The notes: generated by a model not told the origin, from the sequence alone. 64,000 nt of DNA from G963666535 sp963666535 (GCA_963666535.1 OY762913.1:1054001-1118000); one strand, 5' to 3'; positions 51,094-60,587 are shown, numbered from the stretch's first letter. Program-made: numbers and translations.

Positions 51094-52872
51094 ATGGTAG
51101 CAAGACCTGGATTTTTCCGTGCTGAAAGTGAAGAAGCGCTGGCGCTTGAAGCTGAAAAAGTATTCCAGTGTCCGATGGACAAACTAAAACGAATTGATTT
51201 CGGCATGACAGCGCGGGGAATTGATGCAATTCTGTGCCCAATCGAACTTTGGGAGCAGTACAAAAACATGGATACGGAAGCACATCTGTATTATTTGCCG
51301 GACGGGGTATTCCTTGAAGTGCTACCGCACCAAGGCGGCGGTAAACCGCTGGACGTCCAAAAAATGATGGAGTACATCAGCGCAAAAGGCATTTCAAATC
51401 TTAAGCTTGAATCACTGAAGGAACTGGCTGCAAGGGGGTACGGTTATGAACAAATTGCGCCGGCCCAGGAGGAGCAGCCACTGAATGAGCGGTTGAAGCT
51501 TACGATAGCGGCGGATGAGATGTCCGCTGAGATGATGCTTCAGCCCATGGAACCGGGCGGGAAAGAGCTTACCAAGGAAGATGTAGGAAAGGCACTTCAG
51601 GCGGAGAATATTTCCTATGGTGTGGACTGGGATGTGATCAATGCCATACTGACGGAAAAACGATACGATGAATATGTACCAATTGCAATTGGACTTGCGC
51701 CCGTAGAGGGCGTTGACGGAGAATTGACCTTTCATTTTAACCGGGACCGAAAGGGGATACCCCATGAGGATGCAGAAAGTGGAAAGGTTGATTTTAAAAA
51801 TCTGGACTGGATTGAAAAAGTGACAGAAGGACAATTGCTGGTATCCAGAACACTTGCAACTCCAGGCGAAATAGGCTACACAGTGCGAAAAAAGGAACTG
51901 GTGCCAAGGCGTGGAAAGGAATGCAAAATTCCAAAGGGACAGAAAGTGCGGTATAACGAGTCCCGCACGGAGATATTTGCTGCTGCCACCGGCTGCGTAG
52001 AGTATAAAAATGACACAGTGCAGGTTTCCAACGTATATGAGATCCAAGGAGATTTAGATATGTCCGTCGGCAACGTGGAATTTGACGGAGACGTGGTGGT
52101 ACATGGTAACGTAGGCTCGGGGCTGAACATTAAGGCCACAAATTCGATTACCGTCTATGGAGGGGTGCAGGACTCTGTGCTGGAGGCTGGCGGAGATGTG
52201 ACCATCATGCACGGGATGCAGGGGAAGGACACTGGAACAGTCATAGCAGGCGGCACGTTGACGGTCAAATTTGCAGAGCGCAGCAAAATTAGGGCGAAAG
52301 ATGCTGTGCGGGCAGACGAAATCATTTACAGTGAAGTCAATTGCGGCGGCGATGTGATCGTGAGCGGAAAATGCGGATGTATCGTGGGTGGCGTGATACG
52401 GACGTACAATATGGTGGCGGCCAAGACCATTGGCGCCCTCAACCACCCAAAAACGAAGGTTGAGACAGGTGTGGACCCAAAAGCCGCCATGCGGTGCAAG
52501 ACCGTGGAAACCCTGCTGGAAACAAATAGAAAAAAATTAGAAGACCTGAAAAAGATATGCGATTACCTCAGCGCCAGAATGGACGGAACCGACGAGATGC
52601 GGGAGAAGCTTCGACAGGCATTCGCCACAAAGATGAATTACATTCAGACAGTTCAGGAATTGGAAAAAGAGTTTGAGCAGCTGCAGTCGAAGCTGGAAAA
52701 AATGGATGGCGGTATCATCCACGTTCTGGATGCGGTTTACCCTGGTGCGATTCTATCCTTTTCCGGTGTCAATTACGCCGTGTCGGGAGACCCGATCCGA
52801 AAAGCCACCTTTCGTCTGCGTGACGGAGATGTCGAGTTTTTTCCGTGTGATTTTGTAGACCGGAGAAAATAA
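51094..52872 (+). CDS. FapA/DUF342 flagellar assembly-type protein
   Basis: The 592-residue protein has the FapA layout: an N-terminal domain, then a long beta-helix with repeats such as GDLDMSVGNVEFDGDVVVHG, and a C-terminal coiled coil (about residues 470-540). The protein is common next to sigma-D genes in Clostridia and Bacillus (YlxR/DUF342 neighbourhood). Its role is thought to concern polar or flagellar assembly but is not settled. It is last in the operon before a sigma-D promoter. Confidence 0.85.
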   Translation: MVARPGFFRAESEEALALEAEKVFQCPMDKLKRIDFGMTARGIDAILCPIELWEQYKNMDTEAHLYYLPDGVFLEVLPHQGGGKPLDVQKMMEYISAKGISNLKLESLKELAARGYGYEQIAPAQEEQPLNERLKLTIAADEMSAEMMLQPMEPGGKELTKEDVGKALQAENISYGVDWDVINAILTEKRYDEYVPIAIGLAPVEGVDGELTFHFNRDRKGIPHEDAESGKVDFKNLDWIEKVTEGQLLVSRTLATPGEIGYTVRKKELVPRRGKECKIPKGQKVRYNESRTEIFAAATGCVEYKNDTVQVSNVYEIQGDLDMSVGNVEFDGDVVVHGNVGSGLNIKATNSITVYGGVQDSVLEAGGDVTIMHGMQGKDTGTVIAGGTLTVKFAERSKIRAKDAVRADEIIYSEVNCGGDVIVSGKCGCIVGGVIRTYNMVAAKTIGALNHPKTKVETGVDPKAAMRCKTVETLLETNRKKLEDLKKICDYLSARMDGTDEMREKLRQAFATKMNYIQTVQELEKEFEQLQSKLEKMDGGIIHVLDAVYPGAILSFSGVNYAVSGDPIRKATFRLRDGDVEFFPCDFVDRRK

Positions 52873-52906
52873 GGATAGGATCTATTGTAAAAGAATTAAA
52901 TATCAG

Positions 52907-52933
52907 TAAAGTTTTATCAGGAATAAACGATAA
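52907..52933 (+). promoter_or_regulatory. Sigma-D promoter of the late operon (flgF to flgL)
   Basis: TAAAGTTT (52907-52914), 11 nt, then AACGATAA (52926-52933): a full -35 match and 6 of 8 in the -10. It lies about 90 nt before flgF. Confidence 0.75.
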
Positions 52934-53024
52934 ACATTGTGTAGGATCGTGTACAAGAAAATAGCCGAATGGTTAAGAAGCTTGTTTCGAGTGCCGTCCT
53001 TCACCCGTGCATGGAGGAATTGCT

Positions 53025-53789
53025 ATGATTCGCGGACTATATACTGCCACAACGGGAATGATGGTGCAGCGCAATAAAATGAATGTGCTGACCAATAACA
53101 TCGTCAACGCAGAGACAACAGGGTTCAAAAAGGACAACCTGATGTCCTCGGCCTTTGATGCTGTTATGCTGGAGCGCACGGGCGATCCTAATCTTACCCT
53201 GCTTGGAAGAACCGATGTGGGCGAATACAGTTATGGAAGCTATGCACAAGAGGTCATAACCGATTTCACTGGGGGCGACCTGGAAGAGACCGGGAAAAGT
53301 ACCGACCTTGCCATTGTGGGCGATGGGTTCTTCGCAGTTGAGACTGCGGATGGGGAGCGCTATACCAGAGGCGGAAACTTTTCGGTCAATGCCGAGGGGT
53401 ATCTTATGACCGGAGATGGCAATTACCTTCTGGGTGAAAACGGAAGAATTTATGTGGGGTCTCAGGATTTTACCGTAGCCAATGACGGGACCATCACGGG
53501 CCAACTTGCTGAGGAAGATAAGCTGCGCCTCGTGACGTTTGGAAACCCCGAGAATCTTCGCAAACAGGGAAATAGCCTATATTACACCTACAACGGGGAG
53601 CAACCCATTGAGTCTGAGGCCAGTACCGTGCGGCAGGGGATGCAGGAAAGCTCCAATGTCGATATCGCGGAAGAGATGGTGGATATGATCACGGTATACC
53701 GCAAGTATGAAGCAAACCAAAAGGCCGTTACCATGAACGACCAAACGCTTGGACTAGCGGTCAACAAACTGGGAAGACTGGGGGTATAA
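53025..53789 (+). CDS. flgF: Flagellar basal-body rod protein FlgF
   Basis: The 254-residue rod protein opens IRGLYTATTGMMVQRNKMNV and ends with the rod motif SSNVDIAEEMVDMITVYRKY. GGAGG precedes the ATG at 53025. FlgF and FlgG are similar; I call this FlgF because it comes first. It starts the late operon. Confidence 0.88.
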   Translation: MIRGLYTATTGMMVQRNKMNVLTNNIVNAETTGFKKDNLMSSAFDAVMLERTGDPNLTLLGRTDVGEYSYGSYAQEVITDFTGGDLEETGKSTDLAIVGDGFFAVETADGERYTRGGNFSVNAEGYLMTGDGNYLLGENGRIYVGSQDFTVANDGTITGQLAEEDKLRLVTFGNPENLRKQGNSLYYTYNGEQPIESEASTVRQGMQESSNVDIAEEMVDMITVYRKYEANQKAVTMNDQTLGLAVNKLGRLGV

Positions 53790-53795
53790 CAGAGT

Positions 53796-54551
53796 ATGAT
53801 GCAGGCAGTGAGCACCGCAGCCGCGGGGATGAAGGCGCAGCAGACTCGTCTTGAGACGGTTTCCTCCAATGTTTCCAATGTAAATACAACCGGTTATAAG
53901 TCCTCCCGGGTTGATTTTAAGGATGCACTTTACACCAGCATGAGAACGCCCATGGGCGATGCCATGGGCAGCAATCTACTAAAAGGCTCTGGTACTGTTA
54001 TAAACGCCATTGGACAGGACTTTACCGATGGGGCCAGGGTGGCCACTGACGGAGCATTAGATTTTGCCATTGTGGGCGACGGCTTTTTCTCCCTGGAAAA
54101 CAGCGCGGGGGATACCGTCTATACAAGAAATGGAAATTTTACGGTTTCAGAAGAAGACGGAAGCAATTATCTGGTCAATGCCCAGGGGTACTATGTGCTC
54201 GATGATGGCGGTGAGCGGATTGAACTCCCAGCTGGGGCTAAGGTAAGTCTTTCTTCTGGCGCTGTTTTAAGCAGTGAAGACGATGAGCTTGCCACTTTAG
54301 GTATCACTGATTTTGAGAATAAAGAGGGGTTAAGCGCCGTGGGTGGGTCCTGTTACCAGACCACCGCTGCGTCCGGTGAAGGCTATACGGCGGAGGACCC
54401 TCAACTGCAGCAGGGGTATCTGGAAAACGCCAACGTTGATCTGGCCAGCGAATTAACCCTCCTGATGCGTGCGCAGCGCGCCTATGCAATGGCAAGCAAA
54501 GCACTGCAGACAGCGGATGATATGGATGGTTTGGCCAATAACATCAGATAA
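53796..54551 (+). CDS. flgG: Flagellar distal rod protein FlgG
   Basis: The 251-residue rod protein has STAAAGMKAQQTRLETVSSN at the start and ENANVDLASELTLLMRAQRA at the end. It is 6 nt after flgF. The ribosome site is poor, so coupling is likely. Call rests on order and the N-terminal motif. Confidence 0.9.
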   Translation: MMQAVSTAAAGMKAQQTRLETVSSNVSNVNTTGYKSSRVDFKDALYTSMRTPMGDAMGSNLLKGSGTVINAIGQDFTDGARVATDGALDFAIVGDGFFSLENSAGDTVYTRNGNFTVSEEDGSNYLVNAQGYYVLDDGGERIELPAGAKVSLSSGAVLSSEDDELATLGITDFENKEGLSAVGGSCYQTTAASGEGYTAEDPQLQQGYLENANVDLASELTLLMRAQRAYAMASKALQTADDMDGLANNIR

Positions 54552-54579
54552 AGCGTGCTGATTTAAGGAGAGGTTTTCT

Positions 54580-54990
54580 ATGGCACTAAGCCAGTGTGCG
54601 TTTTGTGGTAAGCTGTTTAACGATGCAATGGGCAAGGAATGCATGGAGTGCAAAGGAATTTTAGATGATGCGTTCGTAAAGGTGCGAGCCTATCTGTATG
54701 CGTCTAAAGAACCGGTAACAGCACCTGAAATTGTGGAAAAGCTAGGCGTTTCCGAAAAAGTGCTGGATTATTTGATCAAGCAGAACAGGATCATTTTAAA
54801 CGGTTCTGCGCCGGGAAGCAGCCGAAAATGCAGGGTTTGCGGTGCGCCTACTACCGGGGCACAGCTGTGTGAAGCATGCAGCGCCAAATTTAACAGCAGC
54901 GTGCGGGAAAACAATCCGCCGGAAAAGAAGCAGCAACCGGGGCGGTCATCCGCCGGTTCGCAGCCCATGGCGACTTGGGGCAAACGATAA
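54580..54990 (+). CDS. yvyF: YvyF-type flagellar operon zinc-finger protein
   Basis: The 136-residue protein has an N-terminal zinc cluster (CAFCGKLF, CMEC), a helix-turn-helix-like middle (VTAPEIVEKLGVSEKVLDYL), and a second cluster (CRVCGAP, CEAC). This matches YvyF, found just before flgM in Gram-positive late operons. Its regulatory role is not fully known. Confidence 0.88.
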   Translation: MALSQCAFCGKLFNDAMGKECMECKGILDDAFVKVRAYLYASKEPVTAPEIVEKLGVSEKVLDYLIKQNRIILNGSAPGSSRKCRVCGAPTTGAQLCEACSAKFNSSVRENNPPEKKQQPGRSSAGSQPMATWGKR

Positions 54991-55023
54991 GATTACAGCA
55001 AGGTTTTAGCAGGAGGTAATAAC

Positions 55024-55329
55024 ATGAAGATCAATTCCGTTCAGCAAAGCGATATCGTATCGCGCTATATGAACAGCGCGACCAACGTGCCGCAGAAGGT
55101 AGAGAGTACTCGCACCGTTTCCAATGACAGTGTGGAGTTGTCTACCGGGGCGCAGAATTATGCCCAGCTGATCAAGGATGCGCGTGGGGCACTGGAGACC
55201 TCGGAGACCAACGAGGACACCCGCGCCAATGAAATCATGGAGCAGATAAACAGCGGGACATACAGCGTTTCCACGGACAGCGTATTGGAAATGCTGACAG
55301 GTGCGGGCGACATGCCCTCATACTCTTAA
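55024..55329 (+). CDS. flgM: Anti-sigma factor FlgM
   Basis: The 101-residue protein holds sigma-D inactive until it is exported through the finished hook. The C-terminal core (RANEIMEQINSGTYSVSTDS) fits FlgM. GGAGG precedes the ATG. It lies between yvyF and flgN, the usual Gram-positive order. Confidence 0.92.
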   Translation: MKINSVQQSDIVSRYMNSATNVPQKVESTRTVSNDSVELSTGAQNYAQLIKDARGALETSETNEDTRANEIMEQINSGTYSVSTDSVLEMLTGAGDMPSYS

Positions 55330-55335
55330 CGGCGT

Positions 55336-55857
55336 ATGGAAAATTATGATTTGGCCCAAAAACTGACCATTGCGCTGAACCGCCAAAAGGGGCTTGCACA
55401 GCAGCTGATCCAATGTGCGGAGGAAAAGCGGAAGGCGTTGATGGACGGCGAACTGGACACCTTGAAGCAGGTGCTGGAGAAGGAAGAAGAAATCTGCCTG
55501 GTTTTTCAGAAAATGGAGATGGCTCGTCAGGCTGTGACCCTTCAATTACTCCAAAAGCATGGGATTACACAGCAGGGAATCTCTTTGCGTGAGATCGTAG
55601 AAATACTTCCGGCCAATCCGGTTGCCGCCGGACTTAACGAGGCGGGTAACACCCTTGCTGAAGTAGTGGGGGAGCTGCAGCGCAAGAATGCCACGGTGGA
55701 TGAAATACTAACACTGAAGAGTGATTATGCAGATTTGATGTTAGAAATACTTGCGGGCAGCCATGACAGCAACAGCAACAATCGCAGTTATGATAACCGC
55801 GGCGAAGTGGTACAGGAAAAAGGGGAGACCCGCGGCATGTACGAAGTGCTGATTTAA
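55336..55857 (+). CDS. flgN: FlgK/FlgL export chaperone FlgN
   Basis: The 173-residue helical protein opens with a coiled coil (LTIALNRQKGLAQQLIQCAE) and has a disordered Asn/Ser-rich tail after residue 140. Size, helical content and position directly before flgK support FlgN. Confidence 0.85.
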   Translation: MENYDLAQKLTIALNRQKGLAQQLIQCAEEKRKALMDGELDTLKQVLEKEEEICLVFQKMEMARQAVTLQLLQKHGITQQGISLREIVEILPANPVAAGLNEAGNTLAEVVGELQRKNATVDEILTLKSDYADLMLEILAGSHDSNSNNRSYDNRGEVVQEKGETRGMYEVLI

Positions 55858-55874
55858 CAGGTGGAGGTGACAGT

Positions 55875-57374
55875 ATGAGTTCGACCTTTCGCGGTCTGGA
55901 AACAGCAAAATCGGGCTTAACGGCCGCAAGTATCAATATCGATGTGACCGGTCAGAACATTTCGAATGCCAATACGGCAGGCTATACGCGTCAACGCACG
56001 GTGACCTCCGCTAAGTCGTCCAATTCGATTTATGTCGTGGAGCAAACCTATACGAAAATGGTTGGGCAGGGTGTTTCTGTGGATGGCGTGCAGCAGATCC
56101 GCAGTGATTATCTGGATCAGCAGTACCGTGATTTGAATTCCAATTACAATTATTATGAATACAGAGCGCAGGGGATGACTTATCTGACCGGTGTGATGAA
56201 CGAACTATCGGACAACAGCAGTGTCAACATTTGTCTGGATAATTTCTCCACCGCGCTATCCACGCTGGTGAAAGACCCCACCAGTGAGGAATATCGGTTG
56301 AATGTGCAGCAGAATGCCGCTACACTGACGAAGACGGTAAACTATGTCTATAACGAAATGGTCGATCTTTGGAAAGGCCAGAACGAGAGCGTTAGTACCG
56401 TGGGGCAGGAAATCAATTCGATTGCGGAGCAGATTTCAACACTGAATCAGTCTATTTCCAGCTACGAAAGGACTGGGCAGAAGGCCAATGATTTGCGGGA
56501 TTCCCGCAATTTACTGCTGGATCAGCTGGCTGGACTTGTCAATATTACCTACAGCACAAACACAACCGATGGGAGCATGGTGGATGTGCAGATTGGCGGA
56601 GAGAACCTTGTAACCGGCAATACCTTTGAATCCATTCAAGTTGGCACGAGTGCCGATGTCAACACATATACCGGCCTGAATTACTATACCCTTTCGCTCA
56701 ATGGCACCGCGCTGGAAACCACGGGTAGTAATCCCCTGATCACCAGCGGTGAGCTTTATGGACATATGGAGTTGGTGAACAACGATACGTCAAAAGACGC
56801 CGGGATTCCTTACTATATTTCTCAGTTGAATTCCTTCGCGCAGCAGGTTGCAAAGGCCGTGAATGACATCCATTCCACGGGCTATACCTATCCCGATGGT
56901 ACCAATGTGAGCAAGACGGGCGTGAATTTCTTTCAGGTTGATGCCGGCGACTATTCCAAAATCACAGGCGGAAATTTCTCCGTCAGCGACGAGGTTTTGG
57001 CAAGCGTCTGGAATATTGCGGCATCCTCTGCGCAGATAGACCTTTCCGCAGAATCCACCAATGCAGGTAACGTTGACGTGCTGCAAAAAATTTATTCCCT
57101 GGCAAACGGCGATACTTTTTACAGTCCCCTGAATACCATGGTAGGGCACTTGGCCATTGCGGCCAAGACGACGAAAGGCCTGCTGGATACCAGCGAATCT
57201 TTGGTGGACAGCGTGGATACCCAGCGCTCGGCGCTCTCCGGCGTGTCGATAGACGAGGAAGCAAGCAATTTGATCATGTTCAAGCAGAGCTATAACGCGG
57301 CATCGCGGTTACTTACCACCATCGATGATATGATTAGTACACTGATCAATGGAACGGGCCGTGTAGGTCTGTAA
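55875..57374 (+). CDS. flgK: Hook-filament junction protein FlgK
   Basis: The 499-residue protein has the N-terminal rod motif (ETAKSGLTAASINIDVTGQN) and C-terminal motif (ISIDEEASNLIMFKQSYNAA-type, here VSIDEEASNLIMFKQSYNAA). GGAGGTG precedes the ATG. It is exported with FlgN and precedes flgL. Confidence 0.95.
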   Translation: MSSTFRGLETAKSGLTAASINIDVTGQNISNANTAGYTRQRTVTSAKSSNSIYVVEQTYTKMVGQGVSVDGVQQIRSDYLDQQYRDLNSNYNYYEYRAQGMTYLTGVMNELSDNSSVNICLDNFSTALSTLVKDPTSEEYRLNVQQNAATLTKTVNYVYNEMVDLWKGQNESVSTVGQEINSIAEQISTLNQSISSYERTGQKANDLRDSRNLLLDQLAGLVNITYSTNTTDGSMVDVQIGGENLVTGNTFESIQVGTSADVNTYTGLNYYTLSLNGTALETTGSNPLITSGELYGHMELVNNDTSKDAGIPYYISQLNSFAQQVAKAVNDIHSTGYTYPDGTNVSKTGVNFFQVDAGDYSKITGGNFSVSDEVLASVWNIAASSAQIDLSAESTNAGNVDVLQKIYSLANGDTFYSPLNTMVGHLAIAAKTTKGLLDTSESLVDSVDTQRSALSGVSIDEEASNLIMFKQSYNAASRLLTTIDDMISTLINGTGRVGL

Positions 57375-57399
57375 GCCGTGACGAAGGGCGGAAATTAAA

Positions 57400-58833
57400 A
57401 TGAGAATAACCAACGGTATGATGGTCAGCCAGTTCCTGAATGATGCGAATGGCAGTCTGAACCGACTTGCCAATGCACAATCAGTGGTGGACTCGACAAA
57501 GAGAATCAGCAATATTGCGGATGATCCCATGGCCACCATCAGTGCGCTGAAGGCTCGAAACAAGCTTAGCACGCTGGCAGATTATCAAAGCAGCATCAAA
57601 ACTTCCGACAGCTATTTGGCGGAGGCAGAAAGCTCAGTCAGCAGCTTGAATACTGCCGTACAGTCTGCCTACGAGCTCATTGTTTCTGCTAACAGCGGCT
57701 CAAAAACGGACACTAATTTGGCTACCATCAGCCAGGAACTTACTAATCTTCGGGATGAGGTGCTGTCCATCGCAAATTCCACCATGGGAACCACTTATCT
57801 GTTTGGCGGAGCCAATACGGTGGGTACGTCCAGTGGGGGAACTGGGACTCCGCCATTTTCCGTTGACAACGCAACTGGACATCTCATGTATAACGGGATT
57901 GATATGACGGCTCTTTCGCTGAAGGAGGAATATACCTCCAGCACCGATAAAATGACCTCGGGGTACACTGATGTGATGACGGCCATCGGCACCTTGGGGA
58001 ATTCTAGTACAACAGATTATTATGCCAAAAATACCGTTTGTCCCAAGATTGTCAGTTCCTTGAAAGATATGATTACCAACGGGAAAAACGCCATCCTGAG
58101 TGCCGAGCAGTTTGGCAATGTGGATACCACAGGGCTGGTGGATGTGGTCAATAACCTGACAACAATGAAAGAAAATCTGGAAAACGAGATGAGCAAGGGG
58201 CTAGGCAGTACGGAAAACCCGTTCAGTATTTCCGGCTGCCTCAGTAAGTTGACGACGCTGACCGACACGGCGGCTCCCACGTTCAAGAACAAAATGGACG
58301 CCGCGATTTTAGCGGTTGGTACACAACTGGATGTTACAGCCGACCAAGCCAAGCTGGCAACGGAAAAAAATGCTTCTACCGTGCTGCAAATTGGAAGCAC
58401 GCAGACAATGGAGATCACCATGAACGGCGTGCAGCTTTTGGGTTCTGGCGCCTCAAATCTGTATCATGTACTGGATAAGTGTGCCAGCATTTTGAGCGGA
58501 AAACTGGATAGCACCCTGGCTGATACCACCGCGCTGACCGATACAAAGTTGGGGAAAGACCTGCTCAAAGACCTCTCCAGTGTTTTGCAGGATTCCCAGA
58601 GCGGTGTGCTGAGTCTGCAGACTAAAATCGGTACGTCCCGTAATCGGCTGGACATGATCTCTGATCGATATACCAGCAGCAACTTGACTTACACGACGAT
58701 GAAATCCGACGCCGAGGATGCCGATATGGCAGAGGCATATACAGCTTTTACGACTGCAAAAACGGTGTATAATGCCGCATTGAGCGCGGGCGCATCTATT
58801 ATTCAGACCTCTCTACTTGATTTCCTCAACTAA
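57400..58833 (+). CDS. flgL: Hook-filament junction protein FlgL
   Basis: The 477-residue protein is flagellin-like at both ends (RITNGMMVSQFLNDANGSLN and AYTAFTTAKTVYNAALSAGA). It is longer than the usual 300, with a larger middle part. It ends the core late operon before a structured gap. Confidence 0.93.
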   Translation: MRITNGMMVSQFLNDANGSLNRLANAQSVVDSTKRISNIADDPMATISALKARNKLSTLADYQSSIKTSDSYLAEAESSVSSLNTAVQSAYELIVSANSGSKTDTNLATISQELTNLRDEVLSIANSTMGTTYLFGGANTVGTSSGGTGTPPFSVDNATGHLMYNGIDMTALSLKEEYTSSTDKMTSGYTDVMTAIGTLGNSSTTDYYAKNTVCPKIVSSLKDMITNGKNAILSAEQFGNVDTTGLVDVVNNLTTMKENLENEMSKGLGSTENPFSISGCLSKLTTLTDTAAPTFKNKMDAAILAVGTQLDVTADQAKLATEKNASTVLQIGSTQTMEITMNGVQLLGSGASNLYHVLDKCASILSGKLDSTLADTTALTDTKLGKDLLKDLSSVLQDSQSGVLSLQTKIGTSRNRLDMISDRYTSSNLTYTTMKSDAEDADMAEAYTAFTTAKTVYNAALSAGASIIQTSLLDFLN

Positions 58834-58950
58834 TTAATGTCCACTGAAGAAAGGCAACTTTCGTATCGCATTTGCCAAAAGGACAGTTTCTGCCCTTTTG
58901 GGCGACAAAACAGCTCCGTTTTGCTGCTTCAGATACAGATGGCTGTCTGT

Positions 58951-58981
58951 TTGGATTTGCAGACACACGCTGCAAATCCAA
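58951..58981 (+). other. 12-bp hairpin in the flgL-yviE gap
   Basis: Stem TTGGATTTGCAG / CTGCAAATCCAA (58951-58962 with 58970-58981), loop ACACACG. No T-tract follows. Confidence 0.6.
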
Positions 58982-58989
58982 TGCGCAAG

Positions 58990-59016
58990 GGGTTTTGCTG
59001 AAATCAGCCAAAACCC
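58990..59016 (+). other. 12-bp bulged hairpin in the flgL-yviE gap
   Basis: GGGTTTTGCTGA (58990-59001) pairs with TCAGCCAAAACCC (59004-59016) with one bulged C and a 2-nt loop. Loop size suggests the top pairs open in RNA. Confidence 0.55.
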
Positions 59017-59096
59017 GTGCACAGGAACAAAACAAAAAGAGCTTGGAAGCGTTAATATGATTAGATTTTTGTTTTGTTCAGCAGATATTAATTCAA

Positions 59097-59128
59097 ATCA
59101 TAGTGCGATTGTACCATTGCACTATGAT
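59097..59128 (+). promoter_or_regulatory. Inverted repeat before the yviE ribosome site
   Basis: Arms ATCATAGTGC (59097-59106) and GCACTATGAT (59119-59128) flank a 12-nt loop. It ends 3 nt before AGGAAGG, so it could be an operator or an RNA fold that affects translation of yviE-fliW-csrA. Confidence 0.5.
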
Positions 59129-59145
59129 GCTAGGAAGGGATGGAC

Positions 59146-59751
59146 ATGAAAGTACTGCGACTGCAGGTAGACCAGAAAATGGCCAAGATTCAGATTGATA
59201 GCCAGCGGGCCGCGCTGCAGGTGCGGTATTCCCAGCGGCACATGCAGGTTGAGTCAACGCCGGCAGAAATGTCTGTCAGCAATGAAGCGGGTAAAGTGAA
59301 TCTGGATCATACCTCTATCGAGAATAATACTGCACGACGGAGTCCATTAACCCTGCAGCGGCAGTGTGCGGAAAAGGCGAAAGCCAGCGCGACCGAGGGA
59401 ATCAAGGAAATTGCAGACGATGGGAATTATATGGGTAAGCTGCCCAACACCGGCAATACCCGCGGTGCGTTGGAACGGCAAAAAATGCTGCAGGTGGATC
59501 TGCCTACCTATGGACGCAGCAGCGTTCCTGACATGGGTGTAAAAATGCAGGGTGTCCCTGGAGATTTTAGTATCGACTGGTCCAGACATGATGTGAGTAT
59601 CATCTGGGACGAACTGCAACGTCCGACGGTTGCGGTACAGCCAAAGGCTTCTGTCAACGTAGATTTGGCGCAAAGGGCACAAATAGAGTGTACTTTGGTG
59701 GAAGAGACGATTCCGGCGGAGACTGGGCAGACGATTGATGTCAAGGGATGA
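59146..59751 (+). CDS. yviE: DUF6470 (YviE-like) flagellar-operon protein
   Basis: The 201-residue protein matches the YviE pattern (VDQKMAKIQIDSQRAALQVR at the start), a protein of unknown function found just before fliW. The ATG at 59146 follows GGAAGG by 7 nt. No membrane segment. It starts the yviE-fliW-csrA group. Confidence 0.8.
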   Translation: MKVLRLQVDQKMAKIQIDSQRAALQVRYSQRHMQVESTPAEMSVSNEAGKVNLDHTSIENNTARRSPLTLQRQCAEKAKASATEGIKEIADDGNYMGKLPNTGNTRGALERQKMLQVDLPTYGRSSVPDMGVKMQGVPGDFSIDWSRHDVSIIWDELQRPTVAVQPKASVNVDLAQRAQIECTLVEETIPAETGQTIDVKG

Positions 59752-59784
59752 CGATTACGGAAAAATGAGGATGGTGTCTTTTCT

Positions 59785-60237
59785 ATGATAATTCAAACTG
59801 TGCATTTTGGCGAAGTGACCTTTGACGAAACGCGGAAACTTAGCTTTGCCAATGGGCTACCCGGACTGGAAGAGGAAACGGAGTTTGCCCTTCTGTCTCA
59901 GGCAGACAGCGAACCTGTTTGCTGGTTGCAGTCTCTTGTCCATCCGGAGATCGCGCTGCCGGTACTCAATCCGTTTTTGGTCTGTCCTTCCTACGCATTT
60001 GACATCACGGACTCCGATGTGGATGATCTGGGGATCAAAGACGTTCAGGATGTGTGTGTGCTCAATGTTCTTGTGATTCCACAGGATGTTAATGAAATGA
60101 CCATCAACCTCTCGGCCCCGATCATTATTAATATGAAAAGCCGGCAGGGGCAGCAAATATTTCTGAATGACAAATGCTACAAGATCAAGGCTCGCGTGGC
60201 GGATCTGATCGACGAAGCAATTGCAGTGGGGAACTAA
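59785..60237 (+). CDS. fliW: Flagellar assembly factor FliW
   Basis: The 150-residue protein binds flagellin and, when free, binds CsrA to lift its block on flagellin translation. Family motifs: FANGLPGLEEETEFALL and NLSAPIIINMKSRQGQQIFL. It is 1 nt before csrA, the standard pairing. Confidence 0.95.
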   Translation: MIIQTVHFGEVTFDETRKLSFANGLPGLEEETEFALLSQADSEPVCWLQSLVHPEIALPVLNPFLVCPSYAFDITDSDVDDLGIKDVQDVCVLNVLVIPQDVNEMTINLSAPIIINMKSRQGQQIFLNDKCYKIKARVADLIDEAIAVGN

Positions 60238-60238
60238 T

Positions 60239-60487
60239 ATGCTGGTGTTGACGAGGAAAGCAGGCGAAAGTCTATATATCGGTGACGATATCAAGATTTC
60301 GATTGTCGGGATTGATGGCGATAAGGTGCGGGTTGGGATTGAAGCGCCAGAAAGCAAGCGGGTGTTTCGGGAGGAACTGCTTGCCGAGACCCGACTTGAA
60401 AACCGCATGGCAGCACGTTCAAACTTCGGAAAGATTCCCGCAGAAAGCATGCTGAAGCAGTGCTTGAAGGAAAAACCCAAAGCATAA
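60239..60487 (+). CDS. csrA: Carbon storage regulator / translational repressor CsrA
   Basis: The 82-residue RNA-binding protein opens MLVLTRKAGESLYIGDDIKI and holds VRVGIEAP. It is slightly longer than the usual 61-75, with a tail after residue 50. It starts 1 nt after the fliW stop. Its probable target is the flagellin leader at 25457-25496. Confidence 0.95.
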   Translation: MLVLTRKAGESLYIGDDIKISIVGIDGDKVRVGIEAPESKRVFREELLAETRLENRMAARSNFGKIPAESMLKQCLKEKPKA

Positions 60488-60520
60488 CCATGATTCTTGC
60501 CCATGGCAAAAGGGTGAAAG

Positions 60521-60561
60521 AACGGCTGTGTTCTTGCTTGGACAAGAGCATAGCCGTTTTT
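60521..60561 (+). terminator. Terminator after csrA
   Basis: A stem of about 16 bp (AACGGCTGTG at 60521-60530 with CATAGCCGTT at 60549-60558, plus inner TTCTTG/CAAGAG) ends in TTTTTGGGG. It lies only 27 nt before the next gene, so that gene may depend on read-through or on a promoter not seen. Confidence 0.8.
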
Positions 60562-60587
60562 GGGGTTTTTAGGAGTGGAGGCAGTTT

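Larger units (their letters stand above)
58834..59145 (+). other. Structured gap between flgL and yviE
   Basis: About 310 nt with no credible gene but a chain of hairpins. They include CCAAAAGG/CCTTTTGG near 58875-58902, a 12-bp perfect stem at 58951-58981, and a 12-bp stem with one bulge at 58990-59016. A 10-bp stem lies at 59097-59128 just before the yviE ribosome site. It may hold a terminator/promoter junction or a small regulatory RNA. Confidence 0.55.

Noticed and set aside
58872..59149. Two overlapping short plus-strand frames (62 and 83 codons)
   Set aside because: They cross a chain of hairpins, lack ribosome sites and have no protein-like pattern.
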